This document shows, piece by piece, positions 47,661-59,953 of a stretch of 64,000 bases of DNA. The DNA is from Combretum micranthum (taxonomy: Eukaryota; Streptophyta; Magnoliopsida; Myrtales; Combretaceae), in NCBI GenBank assembly GCA_024138025.1, contig JAMXBD010001373.1:186001-250000 (forward strand), given 5' to 3'. The position numbers and the translations under genes were made by a program. Below the pieces are notes generated by a model that worked only from the letters and a program-made list of their open reading frames with translations, was not told the origin of the DNA and searched no databases. Within the stretch, counting starts at the first letter, position 1. The number at the start of each line of letters is the position of its first letter.

Positions 47661-49600
47661 TATTTTGAAAATTATCAGATAATCGGAAGGGTAGGAGTGG
47701 GTTACAAATTTTATCAAAGTGGGTTATAAGAGTCGTTAAAAAAATAGGATTATTAGGTTTTGAGAAACTCTAAAATACTAAGACGGATTTAGATTTTACA
47801 TAATTTATCCCAAACTTGCTGGATGACATCCCAGCTTAATAGCAAAAAGAAAAAAAAAGGAGACACCCTGGCTTAAAAAAGTGAAGACACCCTAGCTTAA
47901 AAAAAATGATAATAAATAAAAATATAATAGAAAATAAATAGCGGAGACATGATGCTTCCAAGTCCTTCATTTTGGGTATATTTTCATGCGAGAGTGCATG
48001 AAGACAGTTCATGAGGAATCATCACAAATTCCAACTCCGTGACGTTCGTAGCGTCTGTGTTCGTCTTCTTTTTTATCGTTTCTGAAACCTTTTATGAAAG
48101 TTTCAACGACACTATCCCTGAAATTTGGCCTTTTAACATGAATGAAGTGACGTAGTAACCCCAAATTTAATTTGTTGGAGAATTTATCTGGACTTGATTG
48201 GTTGAACGTGTCTTGCAGACAAAAATATGCAATCGTGAGAAGATTTTCACAAGTAGAAAAAAGTATTCTATATACATACATACATATATATCAATATTTC
48301 ATGAAATATTAATGAGCTAAGCTCGGTATTAACAATAAGCGTTAATTATTTGAACATTAAGACCCACACTCAAGTTTTAACTTTTCTCTCTGCAAACTCA
48401 AATATTAACCACGATCCTTAATGTGATCAACTAATGATAATTATTAAATTGTTCATTTTTCCCTATAATTGTGCATGGAGTCTTCCTCCTAATTGTTCAG
48501 TTAATTATATATTGATGCCATGGGCATAGTCTTACATTAGCTACTGCTTGTATCAAGTGTCCTTGCTCCCTTATTATGGAAAAAATATTCAATAGATAAC
48601 ATACATTATATGCATGTACACGTGTAATACCTCCTAAAACCTTTCTCCTCATCGTAATTTTTCATTCACCTATTATAATATATAAAACCTTTTTAAGAAT
48701 CCATATTCTTTCATTTGTCTCCTATCAATCTATGAATTGTCCTCTTAGATATCATACATTATAGCATTATATCTTGTGTGACTAGAGAGAAGATCATTAC
48801 AAATGTTTCTTACCCTGGCTTATCAAGGAAGTAATTAATGTAGTTAAGGTGTCTTTATGCAGAAATATCTCGACCAAGATGGTAGCAAAATTGTCTAAGC
48901 CATGAAAGGTGAAAAAAAAATAACAAAAGTATATAATTTATGTCTAGTTTAGTAACTAAATCATTGGTTTGTCTAAGTTTTTTTTAGTGCCAATTCAAAG
49001 GCCTTGTCAAAGTTATGCCATATATGTCGTGGTTTTGGATTTGGTAGCTTTTATTTCAAAATAAAACGATTTTTATTGTATCACTTTTCTACCTACTTCC
49101 TTATCTAATCCACATTATATGTTAAATAGCCTTAGGGGAAAAACAGAAAGAAAATAAAGGTTGACAGATAATTACTTGGTTATACAATTCCTAAGGATGT
49201 GAATGCAATTTTGGTTTTATTATATTCAGTAAATTGAACGCAAAAAAAAAAAAAAAAATCAATTTGAACAATTGCGGTTCTTGTAATTGAATGGCACACG
49301 TTTTATCCTGATGCCATTCTTATGGTTTTAAACTCACAAATATTTCTTTAGATGATACAAACTAACATTTCACAAACTTGTTATAAATGTCCTTCCAAAA
49401 ACAATTTTTTTTTTTTTTTCTAATTTGAAAACCAAATAGTCTGAATAGGGACTTCTCAATAGAATAAATCCATTTTGATTGCTCCCTAATATTTATAATA
49501 AGAGTTGCAAAAAAAAAATCCTTGGCCAGATCAGCCTATAATCTGGACATGCCACAGCAGAAAAAAATTTTGAAAAATAAAAATTGAGCCTGCTTCTTGC
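47661..49600. other. Intergenic, nothing recognised except a short tandem pair
   Basis: GAGACACCCTGGCTTAAAAA (about 47,860) and GAAGACACCCTAGCTTAAAA (about 47,883) form a two-copy direct repeat. No gene is supported in the rest. An open frame at 48,281-48,009 on the minus strand has no recognisable motif. Confidence 0.45.
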
Positions 49601-49601
49601 C

Positions 49602-49720
49602 AATGGATTAGACTTTTTTTTTTTTTTTTTTTTTTTTGGTGTTGGGTGGGTGGGGGGGTGGGGGTGGGGGTCCGGGGGAGGGGGGGCGGGGTGGGGGGTG
49701 GGGCCGATTAATGGATTAGA
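49602..49720 (-). mobile_element. Poly(T)/G-rich insertion flanked by an 11-bp duplication
   Basis: AATGGATTAGA occurs at 49,602-49,612 and again at 49,710-49,720. Between them lie a 24-base T run (49,614-49,637) and about 70 bases of almost pure G/T with repeated GGGG tracts. On the minus strand this is a C-rich segment followed by poly(A) and flanked by a target duplication, the layout of a retroposed RNA (SINE-like or LINE-mobilised). The source RNA is not recognised. Confidence 0.55.
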
Positions 49721-50090
49721 ATTGATGATGACATTTTGCACACAAAATTATTGCACCTCATGTACCAATGTTGCATAAAGTTCATCCTTAAGGAGCCATT
49801 GGGCGGGTCTAAAATAATTTATTTTTTTTTTTTCAAGTGGAAAGCACGATAATCTACACCTTAAAGTCAAAGAAGTGGATTATAATAAAATATATTGAGA
49901 TTTTTTTGTTCCTTTTGTTGCTACTGCCAATCACTCACAATACAAAGAAGATTAACCATCATTTATTTCCTGAGTCTTATCATTTATCTCAATCAACGCC
50001 GGGAAGACAAAAGATTTTATTTCAGGAAAAAACTAGAAGCAATAAAGACAAAATTTGAGTCAAGTTTAAATAAAGAATCAAATTTTCGAA

Positions 50091-50943
50091 TAGACATCAG
50101 CACGGTTCGGGTCAGTTCCGAACCGGAACTGGAACCAGAACCATCAGAGCCGGGGCAGTTCACGGTTGCAAGGAATCACTGGTTCTGGCAGTTCCGGTTC
50201 CGGTTCCACGTGAACCAGTTTTTTTTTTTTTGGGAAAAAATAAAGAAAACAATATAAAAGGGATTAATTAAAAGTCAGTTGAATAATAAGAGGGATTGTG
50301 GTTGGTGGCACTTAAAAACTGTCGCTAGTTAAATTAGTATGTAAATAAAATAAGAGATGGTAAAATTAGAGAAAAATAATTGATTAAAAAGTTAAATTAT
50401 AATTATAAAAAGAAGAAAAAAGACATTGTAAAGTGAAAAACGGCAAGCATTCTCTTTATAATAATAAATAAATATATTATATATCATAGATATGTTAATA
50501 TCTTTTTTATTAATTTATGTTAATCTCTCCCTAAATAAAATTATATATACTTTCGATTTTAAAAAAGTTTGCATTTACACTTTGAACATATGTGGATATT
50601 AATTTTTTGATACATTAATTGTGTATGTGCATATTAAATTTGTCTTTAATAATATCATGCACAGGTTTGTTTTTTTTTTTTTTAATTCAAATATTTGGCT
50701 GGTTGGAACCTCCGGTTCCGAGTCTGGAAGAGCGATTCCGGACCAGGTTGAAACCGTCGGTTCCGCCATGCCTAACTGCTTGGACTCGTCGGTTCCGGCG
50801 AGTCCTTGGACGGTCAGGAACCGTCACCGACGGAGCTGTTCCCGGGTCAGGAACCGTCACCGACGGAGCTGTTCCCGGGTCAGGAACCGCTGGTGATGGT
50901 TCGGGACGGTTCGCGGTTCGAAACTACCCCGTGGTGATGTCTA
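50091..50943. mobile_element. hAT-type MITE, 853 bp, same family as 29,166
   Basis: Starts TAGACATCAGCACGG and ends CCGTGGTGATGTCTA, inverted ends with one mismatch in 15. Flanks TTTTCGAA (50,083-50,090) and TTTTCAAG (50,944-50,951) agree at 6 of 8 positions, consistent with an aged 8-bp duplication. GGTTCC/GGAACC-rich subterminal regions match the family. It contains a 33-bp tandem repeat at 50,815-50,889. No transposase; open frames across it are due to composition. Confidence 0.75.
50815..50889. repeat. 33-bp direct repeat, two full units plus a partial
   Basis: CAGGAACCGTCACCGACGG starts at 50,815 and 50,848, and CAGGAACCG again at 50,881. The first two units are identical, suggesting recent slippage inside the MITE. 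Confidence 0.9.
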
Positions 50944-50951
50944 TTTTCAAG

Positions 50952-53900
50952 CGCTTAAAAGAGAAAAATAATATAATGTTAAATAGTTGAGAAAAAACTA
51001 CCCATCTTTGAAAGGGATAAAATGAAAGATTATTATGTTAAGTGAATTTAACAGAGACACTTACCACTATCTTGTAAAGATATCACGTCAATTTTAATTT
51101 GATAGTGTTGTAATAATGCTATGATAAGATTTTTTATTTTTACATCACTTAACATAATTATTTTTTTTACCAATAATCTCATAGCCTAGTAGCATTATCT
51201 ATATTCTTTTAAATGAGAGGTATCAATTCAGTTTTTCCCATATTGTAATAGAAAAAAAAAAAAAGAAAAAACTGTTCTTTAATTTTAAGTTTTAATTCTC
51301 ATAAAAGTTTGATTCTCCATTTAAATTTGATCTGAAATATTGTTCTCTAACTGGCAGTTTTCCTTTTCATTAAATCACAACTTAGAATAAAATCAAACAC
51401 ATCATTTTCATACATATACATTTAAGATATGATAGTTTAGCTTGTCTTGGCCCATGTCGCCGCTAAGCATTACTTAATGCCATAAAGTGGTAATAATTAG
51501 AAGTAAAGTAACACCAGCACATAAAATTATAGGAGTATCACTGTGTCTGAAAACAAAATATAATGATTATAGGGAGCACCATCTTTGGCTGGGAAGGAAT
51601 ATTTAAATTCCTGTTAAGAGAAAAGAAATTCCAAAAGGTTTCTTCCAAAGGTGGAAGTAACCTTCCTAGGCATATTTTAATTTCTATAAATTAGTCGGTT
51701 GGGATAAAGTTTGAACCCACCAATCAATGATGCACTATTTAATTCTTCCAAGCATATTCATTAGCCTTTTTTTTTTTCTTTATTAACAGGCCCAACTAGA
51801 AAACTGTACGTCTGTACCCAAATCAACACTGTGCGCTTTCTTCTTTAAAAAAAATAATAATAATTCATTTTAACTTTAAATTTAGCATTTTTTTTTCTTT
51901 TGGCCAGCAAATTTAACTGTTAACTACATAGAAAATCCGACTTGAATTTAAAGATCTTAAATGTATAAATGCACGTCATTTATAATACTTCCTCTAGTCC
52001 TTGATGGTATATATTATAGCTATAAGAAATTGTGCTATACGTAAACAGGAGTTTATTATGTTATAAATAAGTTGGATTATACTTTTAAAATATTTAAAAT
52101 CCATGTATCTACATTCCTAAATATCTCTATAAGGTCCTTAAAATATCACATCAGTGTTTTAATAACATCTTTTTTCTTAAGGATCTTACTACTTTATCCT
52201 TAGGGTCCTTTATATAAAGTCTTTTGCATCTTTTTTAAGTTTTATGGGTCTCATATTCCTTTACATAATACACCTAGTAAAGTAATAAAAAATGCTAAAA
52301 AAACATGAAGAATCTTACTTTTTGAGGTCCTTTATAGGGAATAAAACAAGTTGAAAGAACTCATCCCATTCCATAAGACCTTAAAAAGTGAGGTCCTTCA
52401 TAATTCATATAAGGTCCCATGTCAAGAAAAAGAAAAAAAAAATCTTTGATACACAAAAAGCTAGACGCGAGCAGATAACCCCGTTATAAAGGGTATTCAT
52501 TAGTATCCAACTTGACTGGATAGGGTCCATGTAAATATTAAGAGTCATAGGATAAAATACAGATATAATTTTTCTAGAATCTTATATAGAGTAAGGTATC
52601 TAGTGGTCATGATGAGAAGAAAGTATTTGCGTAAGTAAAGAGATTGAACCCCTCCCATGAGAAAGAAGCATAGCAGCCCCGATATGCCAAAACCTCTTAT
52701 TCCACTAACCATGGCTAGTCAAGAATTGCATATAGAAAGAGAGATGATAGGTAAGATCCTACCAAAACGTATTTTGACAAAGTAAAGTACGATATGTTCA
52801 TTAATAGTAGCATCCTTCTCCCATGCTTTCCGTCAGTCAACAACCAACAAAAGTTCTCTATATTTCTTCATACTCCTACAGGTTTGATGGAGTTGAGCTG
52901 TCTAGAGGGAAGATATCCATCATTTTTTTTTTTTACTTTATGATCACTTTTGTTTAAGATTATCATCTGTAGGCTATTTTTCAGAAATTGTTTTTAGAAA
53001 TACTTGTACTATTTTATAATGAAGTACTTATAAATTTTATTTTAGATAAACTTTGATTGTATGTACTTACACTTTTAAATTTATATACAAGTGTTATTTA
53101 TTTTTTGAAACTAATCCATAAGAAAATACCTTCAAATTTTTTATTTTATAATTTTTTAAATATTTAACAATTTAGTTGATATTACGTAATCAAGTTCTAT
53201 AAGTATCTTATACAAATTTCAATTTAAACACTAACTAATTCTGCATATTATAAAACTTGTGATATTAATAAATTATATTTTAAATTTATTTTGATCGATT
53301 ATTGATGATGAATATATGAAAGTAAGATAGTTTTACATATTACACAAACCATATAAATTCAACTTGAAATTTAAATAAAAAGAAATTTTTTTTATAAAGT
53401 TTACATAATATCATATACCCTGTTAATTTTACAATATAGAAAGTGTATACAAGGCACTATAAGGTCAGTTTTAGTACAAAACTTTATACCATTTGGCTTA
53501 TAGGATGTGGAGCGGTAAGGTTTGATATCTTATCTACCTTCGACCCGATCACCTTTAGAGAAAGCGTTCAATTTTAAAAAGTTGGGATATGTGCAACTAT
53601 AGTAATATAAACGGCCAAGGTGCATTAATTTAATTTTTATTTTCTTGGACCTTTCGTCGTGCAGAGTGGTGTGGTTGATGAACATACAGCGTGGTCGGTC
53701 CAAATTGGTCAGGAATTTGTTTGACCATTGGGACAAAGAATCAGAAAAACAAAATATATAACAAATGGACATTGATTCTAAGATTGAGAAAACGCTAATA
53801 GTAGCAAGAGTTGCTTGCTGTCTCTTCAACAAAGTCCGACATAATTTTAAAATAACATAAAGCAAACCACTATAATTGATATCTTCTAACACTATCACGG

Positions 53901-54255
53901 TATCACTTTTACTTTAATTTTATTTTTATTTTTGCCTTTCTTAGTTCTAATATGCATATTGCCGATGGAAAATAGGTGATAGTGGCACAAACATGGTAAG
54001 AAAAGAAATTGTTGTTTATCGATGCGGAAGCTTAAAGCATTGAACGAATATAGCATAAACAATTCACGGTAAAATGACACAGACATTAGGAAAAGAGAAA
54101 GGCATATGATGATTTACATGGGAAATATGAGATGATTATAGGGTAAAAAGTCACATGGAGTGGAAAAATATGATCTAGGTATAGGTACAGACTCTTTGTT
54201 TTACCTAAAATTGCAATAAAACATATAAATAGGTGGTAAATAAACCTATAATTTT
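50952..54255. other. Intergenic region, mostly nothing recognised
   Basis: No gene is supported. A 122-codon minus-strand frame at 53,898-53,530 shows no recognisable domain or signal peptide and is probably chance. A hairpin-forming AGGTCC-rich segment lies at 52,115-52,430. Confidence 0.45.
52115..52430. repeat. AGGTCCTT-rich segment with an imperfect hairpin
   Basis: AAGGTCCT or GGTCCTTTAT recurs at about 52,133, 52,208, 52,326, 52,391 and 52,412. CTTACTTTTTGAGGTCC (from 52,314) with its extension to GGGAAT pairs with ATTCC...GACCTTAAAAAGTGAG ending near 52,393, giving imperfect arms of about 26 bases. MITE-like, ends not defined. Confidence 0.45.
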
Positions 54256-54258
54256 ATT

Positions 54259-54806
54259 CAGGTTATAAGCGAGTCAAGACCATTCACGAGTCCAGATCAC
54301 TTGCAAGCTACTCAAGTTTGATTCAGTAATAACTCGAATTCAAGTTGAGTTTGTGTTCAAGCTACTTGAATAATTATCGAGTTCGAGTTTTAAAATATTA
54401 GCTTGCAAGTGTATTCAAGCTTTATATATTCATCATTAAAAAAATTATAAGACATGTGCTTTCCCTATTTTTAAAGTCTATTTTGATATCTTGATTTTTT
54501 TTTTTTTTTTTCCTTTTTTTTTCTCTTCATATCTAATCATCACATTTATAATATTTATGACAGATCAACTAAAAATCTATCATATTTTCAAATCCCAACT
54601 TACTTTTTAGTCTAATTGATTTTTATAAGATTGATTGAACCTAATCAAGTCAACGTCGAACTAATCAAGTAATAATTCAAGTAGAGTTTGAGGTTGAAAA
54701 TTAAAGCTCAATTGAGTTCGAATCAAACTCAAGTTTTAAGTTTTTTATTCGATTCAAGTTCAAACTTGACACTGAATTATTTTTGTTCGACTCGTTTACA
54801 ACTCTA
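54259..54806. mobile_element. Aged hAT-type MITE (GAGTCGA family)
   Basis: Left CAGGTTATAAGCGAGTCAAG and right GTTCGACTCGTTTACAACTC are imperfect inverted ends. The interior repeats ATTCAAGTTnGAGTTTG phrases. No clear 8-bp duplication remains. Confidence 0.55.
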
Positions 54807-54809
54807 CAA

Positions 54810-56790
54810 GCAACCATATTTCACCTAAATCGATTATGCTATTTTATTCGTCACTAATAAGTAATGTGGGTTGTATCACAACAGTAATACAACTATTCAA
54901 CTAGAATATAAAGCATCATATTGTTATCTTTATTTGTATAACTTTTTCATAATGTTTTCCTTTTTTATTTTCTTAAAAGATGAAAATTTGTTATCCTATA
55001 TTATAGATCGAACCATCTTCTAGTAATAATCCTTATCCATCATTAGGATGATAATATGTAAAAGATATAAAGGTACAACCATCGAATGAAATTAATCAAA
55101 ATTCCATAAATAAGCAAAATCTCCCACTTAGCGAGTGATGTTGCATTGAAGAACGAAGGCAAGTATACTGAATTTGTCATATGTTTAAGTAAATATATTT
55201 TTCGTACATGTGTTCAGGCCAGGCATAGACCTGGCAGCAGCAGTGGAAATTAGTATAATAAGCTTTGAAGTGAAGGGATCACGACAATGAAAATATTACA
55301 GGCAAACTTCTACATTTGAATTTGGTGTTGAGACATCCTTCATGTCACACTTTAAATTCTTATAAATTTGCCATGTTTTTAAGGGTGTTTAATTTTTCTA
55401 TCCCACAAATTACATCAAACTAAAGCTTAGATTGCGTTAAAATATACTTTAACAAAAGCGGGTGATATATAAGTATTAAGATAAAAACCCAAAGATTATT
55501 CATACTATGGAAGTTTGGAAGTATTAGAGGCTAAAAATGAGGGTTACTTTTGTTTGGATGAATATCACATTTTTTTTCTACACATTTGATATCTGAACTT
55601 TGCCGACTTTTACAATTAACTATATGAAACTTAAATATATCAATTTACTATCTATGTTTTACAATTAATTATCTAAAATTTGCCAAATTTCACAATTAGA
55701 GTTTAGAATTTTATTCATTTTTGTAATTAACTATCTTATTTAGATATTATAAAAAACTGAAAAAAATTTTAAGTAATAAATTAATAATTTTAAATTTTAA
55801 ATAATTAAATGGACTAATTAGGAAAGTTATTGATATTTACCCTTTTCGTTTTACCCTGAGGGAAATAAGGGGTAGACATGCAGAAAAATAACAGTGACTG
55901 GAAATGGAAGGTGTAGCAGGCTTTTTGTAATGTGATATGCAGGAAGTCCAAGTCCTTTGAATACTACAGGAGGTCTGACAAAGAGCCAAACTAAGCTTTC
56001 TTGAAACTTAACAACGCCTTGCTGGTAACTATGACAAAGAAAGTGTGGGACAACGAGATAGTGAGCAAGTTGTACTTTTGTCCACACCTCATTTTTGCCC
56101 TCGTATAATCCAATTTGTTAAAGATTTTTTTGCTTAAAGAAAAAAAAAAAAAAAGAAGAAGAAGAATAAGAATAAAAAAATTCAAAATTCCAAAAAAAAG
56201 TAGGTTAGTAAATCTATCGAATGATTTTTCCCAGGCTGAAATGCTTTTTATAGCTCCAAGTTTCATCTGTAATTCGGTATATTATGATTTTTTTTTAATA
56301 AAAGAATGGGCTTAATTTCACCAAAAAGATTTTTGGAATATGGTATGATTTATTCAATTTTTTATTTTTATAAAATAGACACCTAGGAAAAAGGGGCTAA
56401 AAGCGGAACCCATTTTGAGTTAAATTAACTATTTTATGGAAATTTAAAATCTCAAGGTAAATCAAATCACGAAAATTATTTTATAGGCCTAACTTAATTT
56501 GTATATTATATATTTATAATAGTACACAATTTTATAAAATTGGAGCTTCAAACCGTGTTTCAATCCAATTATAGATAACTATTTTACAAATCAATAAAGT
56601 TTCCAACCACAGGAAATAATAAAACTCATAATCTTATCGAATTAGTTATACGTATGCTATCTTAGATTGATTAAATCATCATAAGGAAAATTCTTCAATT
56701 TGAATTGGACCGTAACCTGTGCCAAATTCGGCCTGAGATGATTTAATTATTTACTTATTGTTTCTGAATCGGTGAAATTAATCACCAAAT
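54810..56790. other. Intergenic, nothing firmly recognised
   Basis: No supported gene. The segment about 55,585-55,760 (GATATCTGAACTTTGCCGAC, TTTTACAATTAACTA) resembles interiors of the Mutator-like MITE type seen at 63,686, but its ends are unclear. Confidence 0.45.
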
Positions 56791-56795
56791 TTAAG

Positions 56796-57368
56796 TAAGG
56801 CTACAAACGAGCCGAGCTATTCGCGAGCCATTCGAGCTCGGCTCGTTTCAGGCCTGACTCAGCTTGATTCGTTTAGCTAAACGAGCCGAGCTCGAGCTCG
56901 AGCTCCATCTCAGGATCGTTTAGCTAAACGAGCCGAGTCTGAGCTTGTCCTCAAGCTCGCAAGCTGGCTCGCGAAAAGGTTCGTTATGGGCTTCTGAACA
57001 AAGCTCGTGAACAAGTTCGTTAAGAGCCCACGAGCCAAGCTCATGAACGGGCTCGTTTAATATAATATATATAATATTGATATTATATTATTAATATATA
57101 TTAATATAATATTATATATAATTATTTATATTAATTTAATATTATAAATATAATTAAAAAATAATTATATAAACTAAACAAGCCAAGCTTAAGCTCGTTT
57201 AACGAAACGAGTCCAAGCTCGAGTTTGAAAAAGCTTAACGGGCTCGAACCTAAGCCTATATATTCCAGACTCGTTAAAAACTCGACTCAACTTGAACCCA
57301 TTAAAAAATAAATAAATCGAGCCTAAGCTTACAAAAATCTAACTCGATCCGACTCATTTGCATCCCTA
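56796..57368. mobile_element. hAT-type MITE, 573 bp, perfect 8-bp target duplication
   Basis: Starts TAAGGCTACAAACGAGCCGAG and ends CGACTCATTTGCATCCCTA, imperfect inverted repeats. AATTTAAG flanks it exactly at 56,788-56,795 and 57,369-57,376. Subterminal CGAGCTCG-rich arms surround an AT-rich core. It encodes no transposase, so it depends on an autonomous hAT element elsewhere. Confidence 0.88.
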
Positions 57369-57376
57369 AATTTAAG

Positions 57377-57915
57377 CCAGCCATGCTGGCTTGCGAGTGG
57401 GATATCCATCCCATATTTTGCGGGACGTATACCCCTGCGTTTGGCACATATGTGCCTTGTTTTTTTCCCAGGGCAATTGGCAGCTACGTACGTACGTACC
57501 TGCGTGGGCCAAGGGCTGTGTCCATAATTTTTTTTACCGACTTCAACTGGGATTTTTGCAAAATTCCAAGCAATATGGCTCTATAAAAGGATTGAGGATA
57601 GAACATGGATTGGATTTGACATCAAATTTGATTTAGAGATAACAATGGAAGGATAATTAAAGTGATCTTGAAAATTTAATGAAATATGTTGTGTCCATAT
57701 ATTATTATGAGCAATATCCGAGCAAATTGGTAAGGACTGAGATCAACGTAAGCTGTGAATGATGATTATAATTGATAAACTTCCATCTAAAATGCAAAAT
57801 CAATTTGTTTTGACTCAATTAATCACCTGACTCGCACCAATCAATATCAATTCTGTCAAAAAAAAAAAACAAAAAGGAAAATGCCAATCCATTGATTTTG
57901 AGCAAATTTAGGGGT
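57377..57915. other. Intergenic, nothing recognised
   Basis: Contains the short run CTACGTACGTACGTACC near 57,484. Two overlapping open frames of 67 and 81 codons here have no recognisable motif. Confidence 0.45.
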
Positions 57916-57916
57916 T

Positions 57917-58095
57917 TTGAATTGTTTAGTTTTTATCCATATTCTGCACCTGTAACTCATTCATACCGTATATGTATTGTCAGTTTATAAGTAAAATTAT
58001 CGGTTTTTCATCAGCATCTGAATTTTGATTAATATTTATTTAAAAACAACAAAAATATAATATCAAAATCACCAAAATATGAGAAAACAAACACA
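57917..58095. repeat. Dispersed repeat family copy 3
   Basis: TTGAATTGTTTAGTTTTTAT and CAGTTTATAAGTAAAATTAT match the copies at 23,751 and 36,131; the 3' part has diverged. Confidence 0.5.
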
Positions 58096-58131
58096 TCCAC
58101 CTTCCGATTTCATCTTGGCCATGGAGGAGTA

Positions 58132-58210
58132 ATATAAATAGGACCAACATGAAGGCACTTCAAACCATCCTCAACACTCGCAATCTTTCAGTTCAAAGCC
58201 TTTTTTTTTT
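58132..58210 (+). promoter_or_regulatory. Orphan core-promoter-like sequence
   Basis: ATATAAATAGG at 58,132-58,142 is a good plant TATA box, followed about 35-50 bases later by TCAACACTC-type start sequence and a T/C-rich leader-like run. No open frame follows within the next several hundred bases, so it may serve a noncoding transcript or be chance. Confidence 0.25.
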
Positions 58211-59520
58211 TCTTTCCTTTCCTTTTAAGTTCTCTCTCAGGATTAAAGCGTAGCGTTTTCAAAACTTATATCTAGAAGTTCTCTTGAAGCAAGGCTAGTA
58301 CCTCCAAATAAGGACAAAACCTAGGCGCATTTGAAATGGGTCATATAAGATTAAAACTCGATCTGATTTTCTATAAGATAGCTCAATCCACGATAATATA
58401 AGTACAATATGCAAACTTTATATCCAATCTTATAAACGTGATATATGTATAAAACATTAGATCTTATCTCATAAACAAAAATATGTAGTAGATTTTGATA
58501 ATTATTTTTATTTCACCTATATTTTGGTTTTTTTTTTTTTTTTTTTTAAGTGTCGTAGACAGAGTCGATTTAAAAATTACTAGCTCATCACATATAATTT
58601 CAGCCTAAAATGCATCTACTTTAGGCCCAACCAAGCCTTTTTGTGGTCAAAATGCCATTCAAATATTCAAATGATATAGTTGACTCTTAAAATTGAATTC
58701 CCTGTATCGGTATAATTTTGGGGGATTGGCGCCTAATGAATTCATTAAATGAAAAGTATTGTTTTTATTCTCTTTCTCAACTTCCATTGGTTTTTCATTT
58801 CTATTTCAACGAATATTTCTTGGCCTATGAAAAAGATTAGTGCTAAATTTGATTCTGGGCTTTTAGCAGCCCATGTGTTGTGTCGCCCAAAAAGTTGTTA
58901 GCATTTGTGTGTGCATATATATATAAATTTATCAAATCATGCATTAAGAATCATGAATTAGGATTATCAAATTGAATGGTTAACCTGAAAAAAAAGGTGC
59001 TTTCGAAACGTAGATGCGGTCAAGGAATAAACAGCTTTTAACACATGTTAATTCTTCAAAACTTGAAAATTACAATGGGGGATCAAAATGGGCGAATCTA
59101 TGGCCCATAAAATGGTTTCCACTTGACAAAGTACTCTAGGCCTTTCCAGACACACGCAATAATTCTTAATTGCAAAGGAATTAAAACTATAAGATATGTA
59201 TATATATATATATACATATATATTTATAGGCCAAAGTCCCGACTATCAACTGTTCTCTTGTTCAATTGATCAAACCATATTAAACTATATATCTTAACCA
59301 TTATATTATTGAATGGAAGCATTTGGTTTGCATGAATTTATAAGACTTGATTAGATAAAATCGTAATTTTTTATTTGGTTTTGTCATAAGTTTTGGTACT
59401 AGACAATAGATTTTACAAGTATTATAAAATTTTCAAAAAAAATAGTACCTTGAAGAGAATGGTACAAATCTCCTTTTCATTGGATAATTCAAATCTTCTA
59501 TAATATTCTTGTGTTATATT
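58211..59520. other. Intergenic, nothing recognised
   Basis: AT-rich; a TA microsatellite near 59,196-59,222. No supported gene. Confidence 0.5.
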
Positions 59521-59953
59521 AGTCAGTGTTGTTAGAATCAGACCAGTGTTTGACCTAGATATGCTAGGGGGTCAAGGATCAAACTAGATTCAACTATGGA
59601 TTGCACCGGGATCAATGAAAAGTAAAAAATTTAAGGCATATTTTAATTATGAAAGATAGATGTATATGGCATCACTCAATTAAATCTATATTTGGATCAA
59701 ATATATCAATTAGTTATTAAATCCATACAAGGTATATACCTTGAAAAAAGAAAAAAACATAATATAATAAATATATTTTATAAATTTATCGTATAGCATG
59801 AATATATATTTAAAATTCTAATCAATTTTTTTTTTTCAAGTTGGGTGAATCGAGTCCAATCCAACTACCAAAGACCAATCTAGTCAATGTTGGTTCTTGT
59901 TGAACCAAGTGCAATCAGTCAGGCCAATCCAGGTTCAATAACGTTGGTATTGG
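59521..59953. mobile_element. MITE-like repeat with GTTGTTAGAATCAGACC / GGTTCAATAACGTTGG ends
   Basis: AGTGTTGTTAGAATCAGACC on the left and CCAGGTTCAATAACGTTGG on the right are imperfect inverted repeats, and the interior right arm contains GTCCAATCC and GTTGAACCAAGT phrases. Similar in type to the small repeat at 43,079. Target duplication not identified. Confidence 0.45.

Noticed and set aside
49493..49778. Pro/His/Lys-rich and Gly-rich open frames
   Set aside because: They are translations of the G-rich and poly(T) tract on the two strands.
50619..50990. Two overlapping open frames of 91 and 123 codons
   Set aside because: They lie across the GC-rich arm of a hAT-type MITE and its 33-bp repeat; the reading is a composition effect and shows no protein motif.
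53530..53898. 122-codon minus-strand open frame
   Set aside because: No domain, no signal peptide, no family resemblance, no promoter-like context; probably chance in AT-rich DNA, though a lost gene cannot be excluded.
57391..57636. Overlapping frames of 67 and 81 codons next to the MITE
   Set aside because: No recognised domain, no intron signals leading to further exons; insufficient support for a gene.
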